Assembly (NCBI RefSeq): GCF_030718995.1
Contig: NZ_CP132204.1
Location: 2,666,001-2,730,000 of the forward strand
Source: Arthrobacter oryzae
GTDB taxonomy: Bacteria > Actinomycetota > Actinomycetes > Actinomycetales > Micrococcaceae
Direction of reading: 5' to 3'
DNA length: 64,000 nt
The translations under genes were made by a program, and so were the position numbers. Under the pieces are notes generated by a model. It made no database searches. It worked only from the letters and a program-made list of their open reading frames with translations, and was not told where the DNA came from. Below, one piece after another: positions 16,987 to 25,486 of this stretch (its first letter is position 1; each line of letters opens with the position of its first letter).

Positions 16987-18777
16987 ATGCCTGAGACACC
17001 AAACGGCATCGTGGAGGACTGGCTGGCGCAGTTCGATGAGGCGCTGCGCACCAAGGACACGGATGCCGCACTACAGCTGTTCGAGGACGAACCGTACTGG
17101 CGCGACTTTGTTTCCTTCACCTGGAACCTCAAGACGCTCGAGGGTAAGGACGACATCAAGCGCATGCTGGATGCCACGCTCGCGGACGTCCGGCCAAGCA
17201 ACTGGGCACTCGCCGAGGATGCCACCGGCGACGCCGCGAACACCGAGGCCTGGGTGGACTTCGAAACCGCCCAGGCGCGGGGCTACGCCCATTTGCGCCT
17301 CCGCGGCGGCAAATGCTGGACGCTGCTCACCACCATGAAGGAGCTCAAGGGCTTCGAGGAGAAGAAGGGCCCCAACCGCGAGAAAGGCGTGGCGCACCAC
17401 ATCAGCAAGGGCCGTAAGTCGTGGCTGGAACTCAAGGAGGAACAGGAAGCCCGCCTGGGCTACGAGGACCAGCCTTACACCGTGATCATCGGCGGCGGCC
17501 AAGGTGGAATCGGTTTGGCAGCGCGGCTGCGCAGGCTCGGCGTGCCCACCATCATCGTCGAGAAGAACGAGCGGCCCGGCGACTCCTGGCGGAACCGCTA
17601 TAAGTCACTCCACCTGCACGATCCCGTCTGGTACGACCACCTTCCCTACATGAAGTTCCCGGACGACTGGCCTGTATTCGCCGCCAAAGACAAAATCGGC
17701 GACTGGCTGGAGCACTACACCCGGATCATGGAGCTCAACTATTGGTCCAAGACCGAATGCACCAACGCCCGCTTCGATGAAGCGTCCCGGGAATGGATCG
17801 TGCAGGTAATGCGCGACGGCGAGCCGGTCACCTTGCGGCCCAAGCAACTGGTCTTCGCACTGGGTGTCTCCGGATACCCGAACGTTCCCGCGTTCGACGG
17901 CGCCGAGTCCTTCCTGGGGCAGCAGTACCACTCGTCCAAGCACCCGGGCGGCGGGGACTGGACGGGCAAGAAGGCCGTGGTGATCGGTTCCAACAACTCG
18001 GCCCACGATATCTGCGCGGACCTGTGGGAACACGGCGCGGAGGTCACCATGGTCCAGCGGTCATCCACTCACATTGCGCGGAGCGAATCGCTGATGGACC
18101 TTGCGCTCGGCGACCTCTACTCGGAGAAGGCGCTGGCCAACGGCGTCACCACGGAGAAGGCGGACCTCCTGTTCGCATCGTTGCCGTACCGGATCCTGCC
18201 GGAAGCCCAAATCCCTGTCTACGAAGAGATGGCCAGGCGCGACGCCGGGTTCTACTCCCAGCTCGAGGCGGCCGGCTTCGACCTGGACTTCGGCGTGGAC
18301 GGTTCGGGCCTGTTCCTGAAGTACCTCAGGCGCGGCTCCGGCTATTACATCGACGTCGGTGCATCACAGCTGATCATTGACGGACGGGTCAAGCTTGCGA
18401 ACGGGCAAGTCACCAAGATCACCGGCAACGCCGTGGTCATGGACAGTGGCGCGGAGCTCGAGGCCGACGTCATCATCTATGCCACGGGTTACGGTTCCAT
18501 GAACGGCTGGCTTGCCGACCTGGTCTCGCCCGAGGTGGCCGACGCCGTCGGCAAGTGCTGGGGCTTCGGCTCGGACACGCCCAAGGATCCCGGGCCGTGG
18601 GAGGGGGAGCTGCGCAACATGTGGAAGCCCACCAACGTTGAGAACCTCTGGATCCACGGCGGCAACCTGCACCAGAGCCGGCACTACTCCAACTACCTGG
18701 CCCTGCAGCTCAAGGCGCGGATGGAGGGGTTGCCCACTCCGGTGTACGAGCTCCAGGCCACCCACCACAAGCGCTGA
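16987..18777 (+). CDS. NTF2-like domain fused to FAD/NADP monooxygenase (CzcO-type)
   Basis: A 596-residue flavoprotein. Residues 1-150 look like an NTF2/SnoaL-type fold (IVEDWLAQFDEALRTKDTDAALQLF, DDIKRMLDATL, WVDFETAQARGYAHLRLRGGKCW). Then comes the FAD-binding motif IIGGGQGGIGLAARL (Gly at about 169-174), a flavin-monooxygenase-like FLGQQYHSSKHP (FxGxxxH, about 309) and a second Rossmann motif VVIGSNNSAHDICADL. Homologs are annotated as flavin-containing or Baeyer-Villiger-type monooxygenases, or as CzcO. The substrate is unknown; the downstream dehydrogenase and reductase suggest a small alcohol or ketone. Start: AAGAGGA before ATG 16987. Confidence 0.82.
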   Translation: MPETPNGIVEDWLAQFDEALRTKDTDAALQLFEDEPYWRDFVSFTWNLKTLEGKDDIKRMLDATLADVRPSNWALAEDATGDAANTEAWVDFETAQARGYAHLRLRGGKCWTLLTTMKELKGFEEKKGPNREKGVAHHISKGRKSWLELKEEQEARLGYEDQPYTVIIGGGQGGIGLAARLRRLGVPTIIVEKNERPGDSWRNRYKSLHLHDPVWYDHLPYMKFPDDWPVFAAKDKIGDWLEHYTRIMELNYWSKTECTNARFDEASREWIVQVMRDGEPVTLRPKQLVFALGVSGYPNVPAFDGAESFLGQQYHSSKHPGGGDWTGKKAVVIGSNNSAHDICADLWEHGAEVTMVQRSSTHIARSESLMDLALGDLYSEKALANGVTTEKADLLFASLPYRILPEAQIPVYEEMARRDAGFYSQLEAAGFDLDFGVDGSGLFLKYLRRGSGYYIDVGASQLIIDGRVKLANGQVTKITGNAVVMDSGAELEADVIIYATGYGSMNGWLADLVSPEVADAVGKCWGFGSDTPKDPGPWEGELRNMWKPTNVENLWIHGGNLHQSRHYSNYLALQLKARMEGLPTPVYELQATHHKR

Positions 18778-18790
18778 CCAAGCGGACCAA

Positions 18791-18843
18791 AGGGGCCGTG
18801 ACAACTGCATTCCCCGGGACCACACTGGGGGTTACGGCCCCCT
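18791..18843 (+). terminator. hairpin downstream of the monooxygenase gene
   Basis: The arms AGGGGCCGTGAC (18791-18802) and GTTACGGCCCCCT (18831-18843) pair with one G-T wobble, and the loop contains a second stem of C and G runs. No U-tract follows. It could end or attenuate transcription between the monooxygenase and the dehydrogenase. Confidence 0.5.
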
Positions 18844-18920
18844 GCTGTGACACTCCAACGACATGCCGTGGATGCGCCTGACCGGGTGCATCCACGGCCA
18901 CTTAAGCGAAGGAAAACACC

Positions 18921-19976
18921 ATGAAAGCAGCACGTTTCCACGCCCGTGAGGATCTTCGGATCGAAGACATTCCGGAGCCGGAGTTGCGGCCCGGTGCCGT
19001 AAAGATCGCCGTCGCCTGGTGCGGGATCTGCGGCACGGACCTCCATGAGTTCCTGGAAGGGCCCATCTTCACCCCGCCGCCCGGCCACCCCCACGGGCTC
19101 TCGCACGAGGAGGCCCCGGTCACCCTGGGACACGAGTTTTCCGGCACTGTGGAGGAACTGGGCGACGGCGTGACCGGACTGTCAGTCGGAGACAGCGTGG
19201 TGGTGGAGCCTTACTTTGTCTGTGACGAATGCGGTCCGTGCAGAGCGGGCAATTACAACCTGTGCACCAAGTTGGGTTTCATCGGGCTTGCCGGCGGCGG
19301 CGGGGGACTCAGCGAAAAGATCGTGGTCGACTCGCGCTGGGTCCACCCGATCGGCGACATCCCGTTGGACGAAGCTGCGCTCATCGAACCTCTCGCCGTT
19401 GCCTATCATGCAGTGGGCCGCAGCGACGTCAAAGCCGGGGACGTCGCCGTCGTCGGCGGTGCGGGTCCCATCGGGCTGCTCACGGCGGCTGTCCTGAAAG
19501 GGCTGGGCGTCACCACGGTGGTGACCGAACTGTCCGCCGCGCGCAAGGAGAAGGCGGCGTCATCCGGCGTCGCGGATCACGTGCTTGACCCCAGCGCGGT
19601 CGACGTCAAGGCGCGGGTGCTGGAACTGACCGGGGGAGCAGGTGCGGACGCAGCGTTCGAATGTGCCGGTGTGAACGCGGTGCTGGACACCATGCTCGAC
19701 GTCGTCAAGCCCGCCGGAGTGGTGGTCAACGTGTCGATCTGGGGTCGCCCCGCCACCGTGGACATGCAAAAGATCGTCCTCAAGGAAATCGACCTGCGCG
19801 GAACGATTGCCTACCGCGGCGATCACGCGGCCGCGATCAAACTGGTCCAGGAAGGAAAAGTCGACCTCAAGCCGTTCATCACGGGACGCATTGCCTTGGA
19901 CGATCTGGTGGACAAGGGCTTCGACACCCTGATCCACCACAACGACACGGCGGTGAAGATCATCGTGCATCCGTAG
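18921..19976 (+). CDS. zinc-dependent 2,3-butanediol dehydrogenase-like enzyme
   Basis: Medium-chain NAD(H)-dependent alcohol dehydrogenase, 351 residues, of the (R,R)-butanediol/acetoin type. Seen: catalytic-zinc ligands in WCGICGTDLHEF and TLGHEF, structural-zinc cysteines in CDECGPCRAGNYNLC, and the nucleotide fold VVGGAGPIGLLTA. The insert FTPPPGHPHGLSHEEAP before GHE is typical of butanediol dehydrogenases. The ribosome site GAAGGAAAA precedes ATG 18921. With the AcoR-like regulator divergent 2 kb away, oxidation of acetoin/butanediol or similar vicinal diols is likely. Confidence 0.88.
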   Translation: MKAARFHAREDLRIEDIPEPELRPGAVKIAVAWCGICGTDLHEFLEGPIFTPPPGHPHGLSHEEAPVTLGHEFSGTVEELGDGVTGLSVGDSVVVEPYFVCDECGPCRAGNYNLCTKLGFIGLAGGGGGLSEKIVVDSRWVHPIGDIPLDEAALIEPLAVAYHAVGRSDVKAGDVAVVGGAGPIGLLTAAVLKGLGVTTVVTELSAARKEKAASSGVADHVLDPSAVDVKARVLELTGGAGADAAFECAGVNAVLDTMLDVVKPAGVVVNVSIWGRPATVDMQKIVLKEIDLRGTIAYRGDHAAAIKLVQEGKVDLKPFITGRIALDDLVDKGFDTLIHHNDTAVKIIVHP

Positions 19977-20052
19977 TGATCCGGGTCTCGTCCGGAATAG
20001 TTGCAGGCGCCTCGCAGTTGGCCTCAGTGGACCCAATCCGCTGTGAAAGGAA

Positions 20053-21138
20053 ATGCGCATGCTGTTTTCCCCGTTGACCCTCGGTGAGCTTGAACTGCCC
20101 AACCGCCTGGTGATGGCGCCGTTGACCCGCCTCCGCTCCGGCGAAGCGGGCGTACCCGCCCCGATCGTCGCCGAGCACTACCGCCAGCGCGCATCGCTTG
20201 GCCTGATCGTCAGCGAGGGCACGTACCCGAGCCCGGCCGGGCGCTCGTACCCGGGGCAGCCCGGCATTGTCACCCCGGAACAGATCGCCGGCTGGAAGAA
20301 GGTCACGGAGGCTGTTCATGCCGAAGGCGGCCGGATCTTCGCGCAGATCATGCACGGTGGCCGGGTTTCGCACGAGGACATCAACGGCGGACACCAGGTG
20401 GTCGCGCCGAGCGCCATCGCCGTCGAGGCGGAGACCCGCACCTACAAAGGCAAGCAGGCGCACCCCGTGCCGCACGCCCTGACCACCGACGAACTGCCCG
20501 GCGTCCTCGAGGAAATTGTCCAGGGATCGCTGAACGCGATCGAGGCAGGGTTCGACGGCGTGGAGCTGCACTCCGCCAACGGGTACCTGCTGCACGAATT
20601 CCTTGCCCCGTCGTCGAACCAGCGCGAGGACATCTACGGCGGCTCGCCCGAGAACCGGGCGCGCTTTGTCATCGAGGTTGTACAGGCTGTGGTTGCGGCC
20701 GTCGGTGGCGACCGCGTCGGCATCCGGATCTCTCCGGAACACAACGTCCAGGGCGCCCTCGAAACGGACGCCGCAGACGCCCGCGCGACCTACTCGCAAC
20801 TGGTGGACGCCATCTCGCCGCTGAAGCTGGCCTACCTGAGCATCCTGCACAAGGAGCCCGCCGGCGACCTGGTCCAGTACCTGCGTTCGCGGTTCAACGG
20901 ACCCTTCCTGGTCAACACCGGGTTCGGCGTCATCACCACCCGCGACGAGGCCATCGCGCTCGTGGCTGACGGCCATGCCGATGCCGTGGTGGTGGGCCGT
21001 CCGGCCATCGCCAACCCGGACCTCGTCCGCCGCTGGCGCGAAGGCCTGCCGGTCAACGAACCGGATCAGTCCACCTTCTATGCCGACGGTGCGGAAGGCT
21101 ACACGGACTACCCGTTCTACGAGGAGTCCGCGAACTAG
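20053..21138 (+). CDS. Old Yellow Enzyme family alkene reductase
   Basis: FMN-dependent ene-reductase (NemA/OYE family), 361 residues, reducing activated C=C bonds with NADPH. Seen: NRLVMAPLTRLRS, QIMHGGRVSH, the active-site pair in GVELHSANGYLLHEFL (His and Asn), REDIYGGSPENRARF, RISPEH and the phosphate-binding NTGF...VVVGRPAIANPDL. An in-frame ATG two codons later (20059) has better spacing (8 bases) from AAAGGA and may be the true start. It follows the dehydrogenase on the same strand and ends at a strong hairpin, so it closes this transcription unit. Confidence 0.93.
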   Translation: MRMLFSPLTLGELELPNRLVMAPLTRLRSGEAGVPAPIVAEHYRQRASLGLIVSEGTYPSPAGRSYPGQPGIVTPEQIAGWKKVTEAVHAEGGRIFAQIMHGGRVSHEDINGGHQVVAPSAIAVEAETRTYKGKQAHPVPHALTTDELPGVLEEIVQGSLNAIEAGFDGVELHSANGYLLHEFLAPSSNQREDIYGGSPENRARFVIEVVQAVVAAVGGDRVGIRISPEHNVQGALETDAADARATYSQLVDAISPLKLAYLSILHKEPAGDLVQYLRSRFNGPFLVNTGFGVITTRDEAIALVADGHADAVVVGRPAIANPDLVRRWREGLPVNEPDQSTFYADGAEGYTDYPFYEESAN

Positions 21139-21166
21139 CCACTTCCGGAACAGGGCTTTCAGAGGC

Positions 21167-21213
21167 TTCGGGTGCAGGCGGGCGCAATTCAATTGCGCCC
21201 GCCTGCACCCGAA
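21167..21213 (+). terminator. perfect 23-bp-arm hairpin after the OYE gene
   Basis: Arms 21167-21189 and 21191-21213 are perfect reverse complements around a single base, with the core GGGTGCAGGCGGGCGC. No U-run follows. It lies 28 bases after the reductase stop and 50 bases before the next gene, consistent with a terminator that isolates the two units. Such long perfect arms are unusual even for actinobacteria. Confidence 0.75.
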
Positions 21214-21247
21214 TTATGACCGGCCAACTCTGCTGCTCCCGGCCAGC

Positions 21248-21257
21248 CCTATAGGAT
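21248..21257 (+). promoter_or_regulatory. CCTATAGGA operator at the gntR promoter
   Basis: CCTATAGGAT lies 7 bases before the regulator ATG. It shares CCTATAGGA with the promoter of the downstream operon (22100-22109). TATAGG (21250-21255) can itself be the -10, placing the start point at or next to the ATG, which suggests a leaderless mRNA that the repressor blocks directly. Confidence 0.6.
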
Positions 21258-21263
21258 CTGAAC

Positions 21264-21971
21264 ATGCAGCGCCCCTCCCAGATCAACAGTCCCGGCAGCC
21301 GCAAGGGCCGGCCCGTGAGCCGCCAGGTGCTCGCCGACCACGTCTACGAGGAACTGCTGGAATCCCTGATGGACGGCCGGCTCGAACCGGGCGCCACCGT
21401 CAGCATTGACGGGACAGCGCGGGACCTCGACGTCTCGCCCACCCCGGTCCGGGAAGCCCTGGCCCGGCTGGAGCACACCGGCATGGTCCGCCGGGTGGCA
21501 CTCAAGGGGTACCGGGTGGCGCCTGTTTTCACCCGCGAAGACTTTGCCGAACTCATGGAAGCCCGGCTCGCCATTGAGCCGGTGAATGCCCGGCTCGCCT
21601 GTGCGCGGCTCACTCCGGAACGGCTCGCGGAGTTGGAGCAGGCAGTGACCGATTTGAAGACTGCGCCGCGGGGGCCGTCGTTCGCCGAGTACCGGGACTA
21701 CCTCGAAGCGGATGAGCGGTTCCACAGGCTCATCGCCGAACAGACCGGAAACCAGTTCATGGTGGCCGCGTATGCTGCCCTCGGTGGCCAGGTTCAGCGG
21801 TTCCGGTTGTTCGGCGGCGTGGGAATAACGGACGCGGAAAACGCCATCGCCGAACACCAGGCCGTCCTCGACGCCCTGGCCACAGGGGACCCCGAGAAGG
21901 CCGCGTCAGCGATGGCCGAGCACGTCAGCAAGGTCCGCGGCCGTGCGATCGCAGACGCCCCGGAAGGCTAA
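21264..21971 (+). CDS. GntR family (FCD domain) regulator of the sugar operon
   Basis: A 235-residue FadR-type regulator. N-terminal winged helix (LADHVYEELLESLMDGRLEPGATV, ARDLDVSPTPVREALARLE, GYRVAPVFTREDF) is followed by a C-terminal FCD domain with the metal/effector histidines in ADERFHRLIAEQTGN and AIAEHQAVLDAL. FCD proteins usually bind a sugar acid, a phosphosugar or a related carboxylate. The start ATG 21264 follows the CCTATAGGA site. The same site occurs upstream of the operon 170 bases downstream, making this its likely repressor and autorepressor (inference). Confidence 0.88.
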   Translation: MQRPSQINSPGSRKGRPVSRQVLADHVYEELLESLMDGRLEPGATVSIDGTARDLDVSPTPVREALARLEHTGMVRRVALKGYRVAPVFTREDFAELMEARLAIEPVNARLACARLTPERLAELEQAVTDLKTAPRGPSFAEYRDYLEADERFHRLIAEQTGNQFMVAAYAALGGQVQRFRLFGGVGITDAENAIAEHQAVLDALATGDPEKAASAMAEHVSKVRGRAIADAPEG

Positions 21972-21984
21972 GCCCGCCCCACCT

Positions 21985-22051
21985 CCCCAAGTAAGTAGCA
22001 GCAGATGTCGTTCTGGAGGCCCATAACGACATCTGCTGCTACGTAGTTGGG
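21985..22051. repeat. REP-like inverted repeat element
   Basis: Arms GTAGCAGCAGATGTCGTT (21995-22012) and AACGACATCTGCTGCTAC (22025-22042) are perfect complements of 18 bases around a 12-base loop, flanked by CCCCAA and TTGGG outside. The layout is that of a small intergenic palindromic element. I recall similar TAGCAGCAGATGTCG elements from Arthrobacter genomes, but only this copy is in the window. It may also act as a terminator for the gntR gene. Confidence 0.7.
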
Positions 22052-22074
22052 CTGACACCCCCCGAAGTGTGACC

Positions 22075-22110
22075 TTGACAACTCTTAGTCGATAGTAAAT
22101 CCTATAGGAA
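22075..22110 (+). promoter_or_regulatory. operon promoter with TCCTATAGGA operator
   Basis: A -35-like TTGACA lies at 22075-22080 and a perfect 10-bp palindrome TCCTATAGGA at 22100-22109, covering the expected -10 region. A half-repeat GGAT follows at 22114-22117. The spacing between TTGACA and TATAGG is longer than the usual 17, so the exact -10 is uncertain. The match to the gntR promoter supports control by the FCD regulator. Confidence 0.6.
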
Positions 22111-22137
22111 ACAGGATTCGCACAAAGGAGTGACATC

Positions 22138-23142
22138 ATGGCCTACACAGCCGAGAACTGGCCCATTACTGCGGCCCTGCTTCAGTTCCCGGGCACGGAT
22201 GCCCAGGGAACCCACATCAACGACGCCGGCCCCGCCGCCTGGGCAGAGGTCCTCACCGAGGTCAAGGAAGCCGGGTTCGCCAACGCGGACCTCACCGACA
22301 GCTGGGTGCGCCCCGGCGACCTGGGCAAGGACCGCCTTGCGGAGTTCAAGCAGACGGCGGACAGTGTGGGGATCGGCGTCCCGGTCATCTCCGCCATCCG
22401 CCGCAGCGTCATCGAAGAAGGCCACTGGGAAGCCAACCTGGCCTACAGCCACCGCACCATCGACGCCGCCGCCGAACTGGGCTGCGAAGTTGTCTCCTTC
22501 GGCCTCCACCAGGCCATCACCCCGGAACAGCAGAAACAGCTCTGGTTCTGGACAGTCGAGGGGTACAAGGACCCGGCTGGCAACAAGGAAGCCTGGGGCA
22601 ACGCCGTCAGCCGCCTCCGCGAACTGGGCCGGCACGCCGCCGAAGTAGGCGTGCTGCTCTCCCTCGAAATGTACGAGGACACCTTCCTGGGCACCGCGGA
22701 TTCGTCCGTGAAGCTGGTCCAGGACATCGGCCTGTCCAACGTCGGCCTCAACCCGGACCTCGGCAACCTGATCCGGCTCCACCGTCCTATCGAGGACTGG
22801 CGCGAGATGGTGGCCAAGACCCTGCCGTACTCCAACTACTGGCACATGAAGAACTACATCCGCGACGAGGACACCGCCCGGGACATGTACGTCGCCATGC
22901 CCGCGCCGATGGAAAGCGGCCTCATCAACTACCGCGAGGCCTTCAAGCTGGCCCTGTCCGTCGGCTTCCAGGGCATCCTTTGCACCGAGCACTACGGCGG
23001 CGACGGCCTCAGCGTGACGGCCAGCAACCAGGACTACCTCCGCCGCCACGTCCTCCCCAAAACCGACGGCTACGCACTCGGGCAGAGCCAGGTGGCGCAG
23101 GGGCGCCAGCAGCCGGCCGCCGTCGAACTCGCCAGCGCCTGA
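22138..23142 (+). CDS. TIM-barrel sugar-phosphate isomerase/epimerase (LerI-like)
   Basis: A 334-residue protein of the xylose-isomerase-like TIM-barrel (AP endonuclease 2) superfamily, whose members isomerise or epimerise sugars with a divalent metal. Metal-ligand-like residues are seen in LLSLEMYED, NVGLNPDLGNLIRL, NYWHMKNYI and ILCTEHYGGDG. Together with the DhaK-like kinase and RpiB-like enzyme that follow, it recalls LerI, the L-erythrulose-1-phosphate isomerase of mycobacterial erythritol/threitol catabolism. The match is by context and superfamily, not verified identity. AAAGGAG precedes ATG 22138. First gene of the operon. Confidence 0.75.
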   Translation: MAYTAENWPITAALLQFPGTDAQGTHINDAGPAAWAEVLTEVKEAGFANADLTDSWVRPGDLGKDRLAEFKQTADSVGIGVPVISAIRRSVIEEGHWEANLAYSHRTIDAAAELGCEVVSFGLHQAITPEQQKQLWFWTVEGYKDPAGNKEAWGNAVSRLRELGRHAAEVGVLLSLEMYEDTFLGTADSSVKLVQDIGLSNVGLNPDLGNLIRLHRPIEDWREMVAKTLPYSNYWHMKNYIRDEDTARDMYVAMPAPMESGLINYREAFKLALSVGFQGILCTEHYGGDGLSVTASNQDYLRRHVLPKTDGYALGQSQVAQGRQQPAAVELASA

Positions 23143-23214
23143 CCGGAGACGGCGTAACCACAGCCCGTCGGCAACCCAACACCGCATTTCCAACACGGAT
23201 TCGATGAGGAAACC

Positions 23215-24993
23215 ATGACCCAGATCTTCGACAACCCCGCAGACTTCGCGGATGAGGCACTGGACGGCTTCGTAGCAGCCAACCGCGGGTATGTTGCCCG
23301 GGTGGACGGCGGCGTGGTCCGCTCCACCGAGGTGCCCGCCGGCCAGGTAGCACTGGTGGTGGGCGGCGGCTCCGGCCACTACCCGGCCTTCGCCGGGCTG
23401 GTGGGACCGGGCCTCGCCACCGGCTCCGCTTGCGGCAACATGTTCGCCTCCCCGGCGGCCGGCCAGGTCTACCGGGTGGCCAAGGCATCCAACGCGGGCG
23501 GCGGCGTCCTGCTGAGCTACGGCAACTACGCAGGCGACGTGCTCCACTTCGGCCAAGCCCAGCTGCGGCTCAACGCGGAGGGCATCGAAACCCGCACCGT
23601 CCTGGTCACGGACGACATCGCCAGCGCCCCGCTGGACCAGATCGAGAAGCGCCGCGGCATCGCCGGAGACCTGACGGTCTTCAAGATCGCCGGCGCCGCC
23701 GCCGAAGCGGGACTGGACCTCGACGCCGTCGAACGGCTCGCCATCCGGACCAACTACCGCACCCGTTCGCTGGGCGTGGCGTTTGACGGCTGCACGCTTC
23801 CGGGAGCGGACGCGCCGCTGTTCCACGTGCCCGCCGGCCAGATGTCGCTGGGCCTGGGGATCCACGGTGAGCCAGGCATCTCCGAACACCCCATGCCCAC
23901 CGCCTCCGAACTCGCCGAACTGCTGGTCTCCAGGCTGCTCGCGGACAAGCCCGACGACGCCGGAAACCGCGTGGTGGCCATCGTCAACGGGCTGGGCACG
24001 GTCAAGTACGACGAACTGTTCCTGCTGTTCGGCAAGATTGAAAAGCTCCTCACCGGTGCCGGCCTGACCGTGGTGGAACCGGAATGCGGCGAGCTGGTCA
24101 CCAGCCTGGACATGTCCGGACTCTCCCTGACGCTGCTCTGGCTGGACGACGAACTGGAGCAGTTCTGGGCCGCCCCGGCCGACACGCCAGCCTTCCGCAA
24201 GGGCAACCTGGCCCCGCGGGCCCGCCGCGAACTGGCCGGACCGGATGACGCCGTGGCCGGCGAGGTGGAAAGCACGACGCCGGCAGCGGCTGACCTGGGC
24301 CGGCTGGCAGCCGCCGTGCTCGCCCAGGTGCAGGACGTCGTCGTCGAGCACGAAGAGGAACTGGGCAGGCTGGATGCCGTTGCGGGCGACGGCGACCACG
24401 GCATCGGCATGCGCCGCGGCGTGGACGCGGCAGCCGCGGCAGCCCACGAAACCTCGGCAGACGGGGCTTCGGTGGAACGCGTACTCACCGCTGCAGGGGA
24501 GGCCTGGAGCGAACGCGCCGGCGGAACGTCCGGGGCTTTGTGGGGATCCGCGGTGATCGCCGCCGGACTCGCGCTCGGCAACAGGGACACGTACCGCGGC
24601 GAGGACGCCGCGGCCGCCGTCACCGCCTTCGTGGACGCCATCACCGCCCTGGGCAAGGCCGAACCGGGGGACAAGACCATGGTGGACGCACTGCTTCCGT
24701 TCCGGGACGCCTTCCTGACCGCGTTCGACGGCGGCACTCCGGTGCCCGGGGCGCTCGCCTCGGCAGCGGCTGCTGCGCAGTCCGCCGCGGACGCCACCGC
24801 GTCGCTCCGGCCGCTCAAGGGCAGGGCACGGCCGCTCGCCGACAAGAGCCTGGGCCACCCCGACCCCGGCGCGGTTTCCTTCGCGCTGATTGCCGCCCGG
24901 ATCTCCGGCTACCTCGATTCTGACCTGACAGATTTTCCACAGACTGATTCCCCGCTGGCCGCCTCCGCGGCCGGAAATGGAGCAAACTCATGA
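23215..24993 (+). CDS. DhaK-DhaL fusion kinase (erythrulose/dihydroxyacetone kinase)
   Basis: ATP-dependent ketose kinase of 592 residues. The DhaK half (1-330) has [15 protein letters not shown], a GNYAGDVL loop, and the substrate-binding histidine in [10 protein letters not shown], which forms a hemiaminal with the keto group. The DhaL half (about 360-575) has the ADP/Mg loop [21 protein letters not shown] and [12 protein letters not shown]. Fused, ATP-dependent forms phosphorylate dihydroxyacetone or, in erythritol-type pathways, L- or D-erythrulose. The stop overlaps the RpiB start (ATGA), so the two are translationally coupled, which fits a kinase handing a tetrulose phosphate to an isomerase. 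Confidence 0.9.
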   Translation: MTQIFDNPADFADEALDGFVAANRGYVARVDGGVVRSTEVPAGQVALVVGGGSGHYPAFAGLVGPGLATGSACGNMFASPAAGQVYRVAKASNAGGGVLLSYGNYAGDVLHFGQAQLRLNAEGIETRTVLVTDDIASAPLDQIEKRRGIAGDLTVFKIAGAAAEAGLDLDAVERLAIRTNYRTRSLGVAFDGCTLPGADAPLFHVPAGQMSLGLGIHGEPGISEHPMPTASELAELLVSRLLADKPDDAGNRVVAIVNGLGTVKYDELFLLFGKIEKLLTGAGLTVVEPECGELVTSLDMSGLSLTLLWLDDELEQFWAAPADTPAFRKGNLAPRARRELAGPDDAVAGEVESTTPAAADLGRLAAAVLAQVQDVVVEHEEELGRLDAVAGDGDHGIGMRRGVDAAAAAAHETSADGASVERVLTAAGEAWSERAGGTSGALWGSAVIAAGLALGNRDTYRGEDAAAAVTAFVDAITALGKAEPGDKTMVDALLPFRDAFLTAFDGGTPVPGALASAAAAAQSAADATASLRPLKGRARPLADKSLGHPDPGAVSFALIAARISGYLDSDLTDFPQTDSPLAASAAGNGANS

Positions 24994-25484
24994 GCACCAC
25001 CCCCGGCACCACGGCAGGATGGCGCATTGTCATCGGCAACGATGAAGCAGGCGTCGAATACAAGGAAGCGCTGAAGGCGCTGCTGGAAGCGGACAGCCGC
25101 GTGGCGTCCGTTGAGGACGTGGGCGTCGGAGCGAACGACTCGACCGCCTACCCGCACGTCGCCGTCGATGCCGCACGCAAAGTGGCCGACGGCGAAGCGG
25201 ACCGCGCCCTGCTGATCTGCGGCACCGGGCTGGGGGTGGCCATCGCGGCCAACAAGGTTCCCGGGATCCGCGCCGTCACGGCCCACGACGGCTACTCCGT
25301 GGAGCGGTCCGTGCTGAGCAACAACGCCCAGGTCCTCACCATGGGCCAGCGGGTGATCGGCCTGGAACTGGCCAAGAAGCTGGTGGGCGAATGGCTCGAC
25401 TACCGGTTCGACGAAACGTCATCCTCCGCCGCCAAGGTGGACGCCATCTGCTCCTACGAGCCCGACTACACGAAGGCAGTCTGA
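24990..25484 (+). CDS. RpiB/LacAB-family phosphosugar isomerase (DerI/EryI-like)
   Basis: A 164-residue aldose-ketose phosphate isomerase. Seen: the catalytic Cys77 in [16 protein letters not shown], His99 in AVTAHDGYS, and [15 protein letters not shown], all typical of RpiB. In erythritol and threitol pathways this family (EryI, DerI) converts D-erythrulose-4-phosphate to D-erythrose-4-phosphate, feeding the pentose phosphate pathway. A second role as ribose-5-phosphate isomerase cannot be excluded. The start overlaps the kinase stop by 4 bases. Confidence 0.88.
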   Translation: MSTTPGTTAGWRIVIGNDEAGVEYKEALKALLEADSRVASVEDVGVGANDSTAYPHVAVDAARKVADGEADRALLICGTGLGVAIAANKVPGIRAVTAHDGYSVERSVLSNNAQVLTMGQRVIGLELAKKLVGEWLDYRFDETSSSAAKVDAICSYEPDYTKAV

Positions 25485-25486
25485 TC

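Noticed and set aside
22102..24858. 918-codon open frame on the minus strand opposite the isomerase and kinase genes
   Set aside because: It mirrors two genes with clear conserved motifs. Its translation is low-complexity and His/Gly/Val/Arg-rich, without domains; such antisense frames arise from G/C-biased third positions.
25391..25486. Upstream start for the hydroxyacyl-CoA-dehydrogenase-like gene
   Set aside because: These codons lie inside the RpiB gene and encode an Arg-rich stretch; ATG 25487 directly after the RpiB stop is better.
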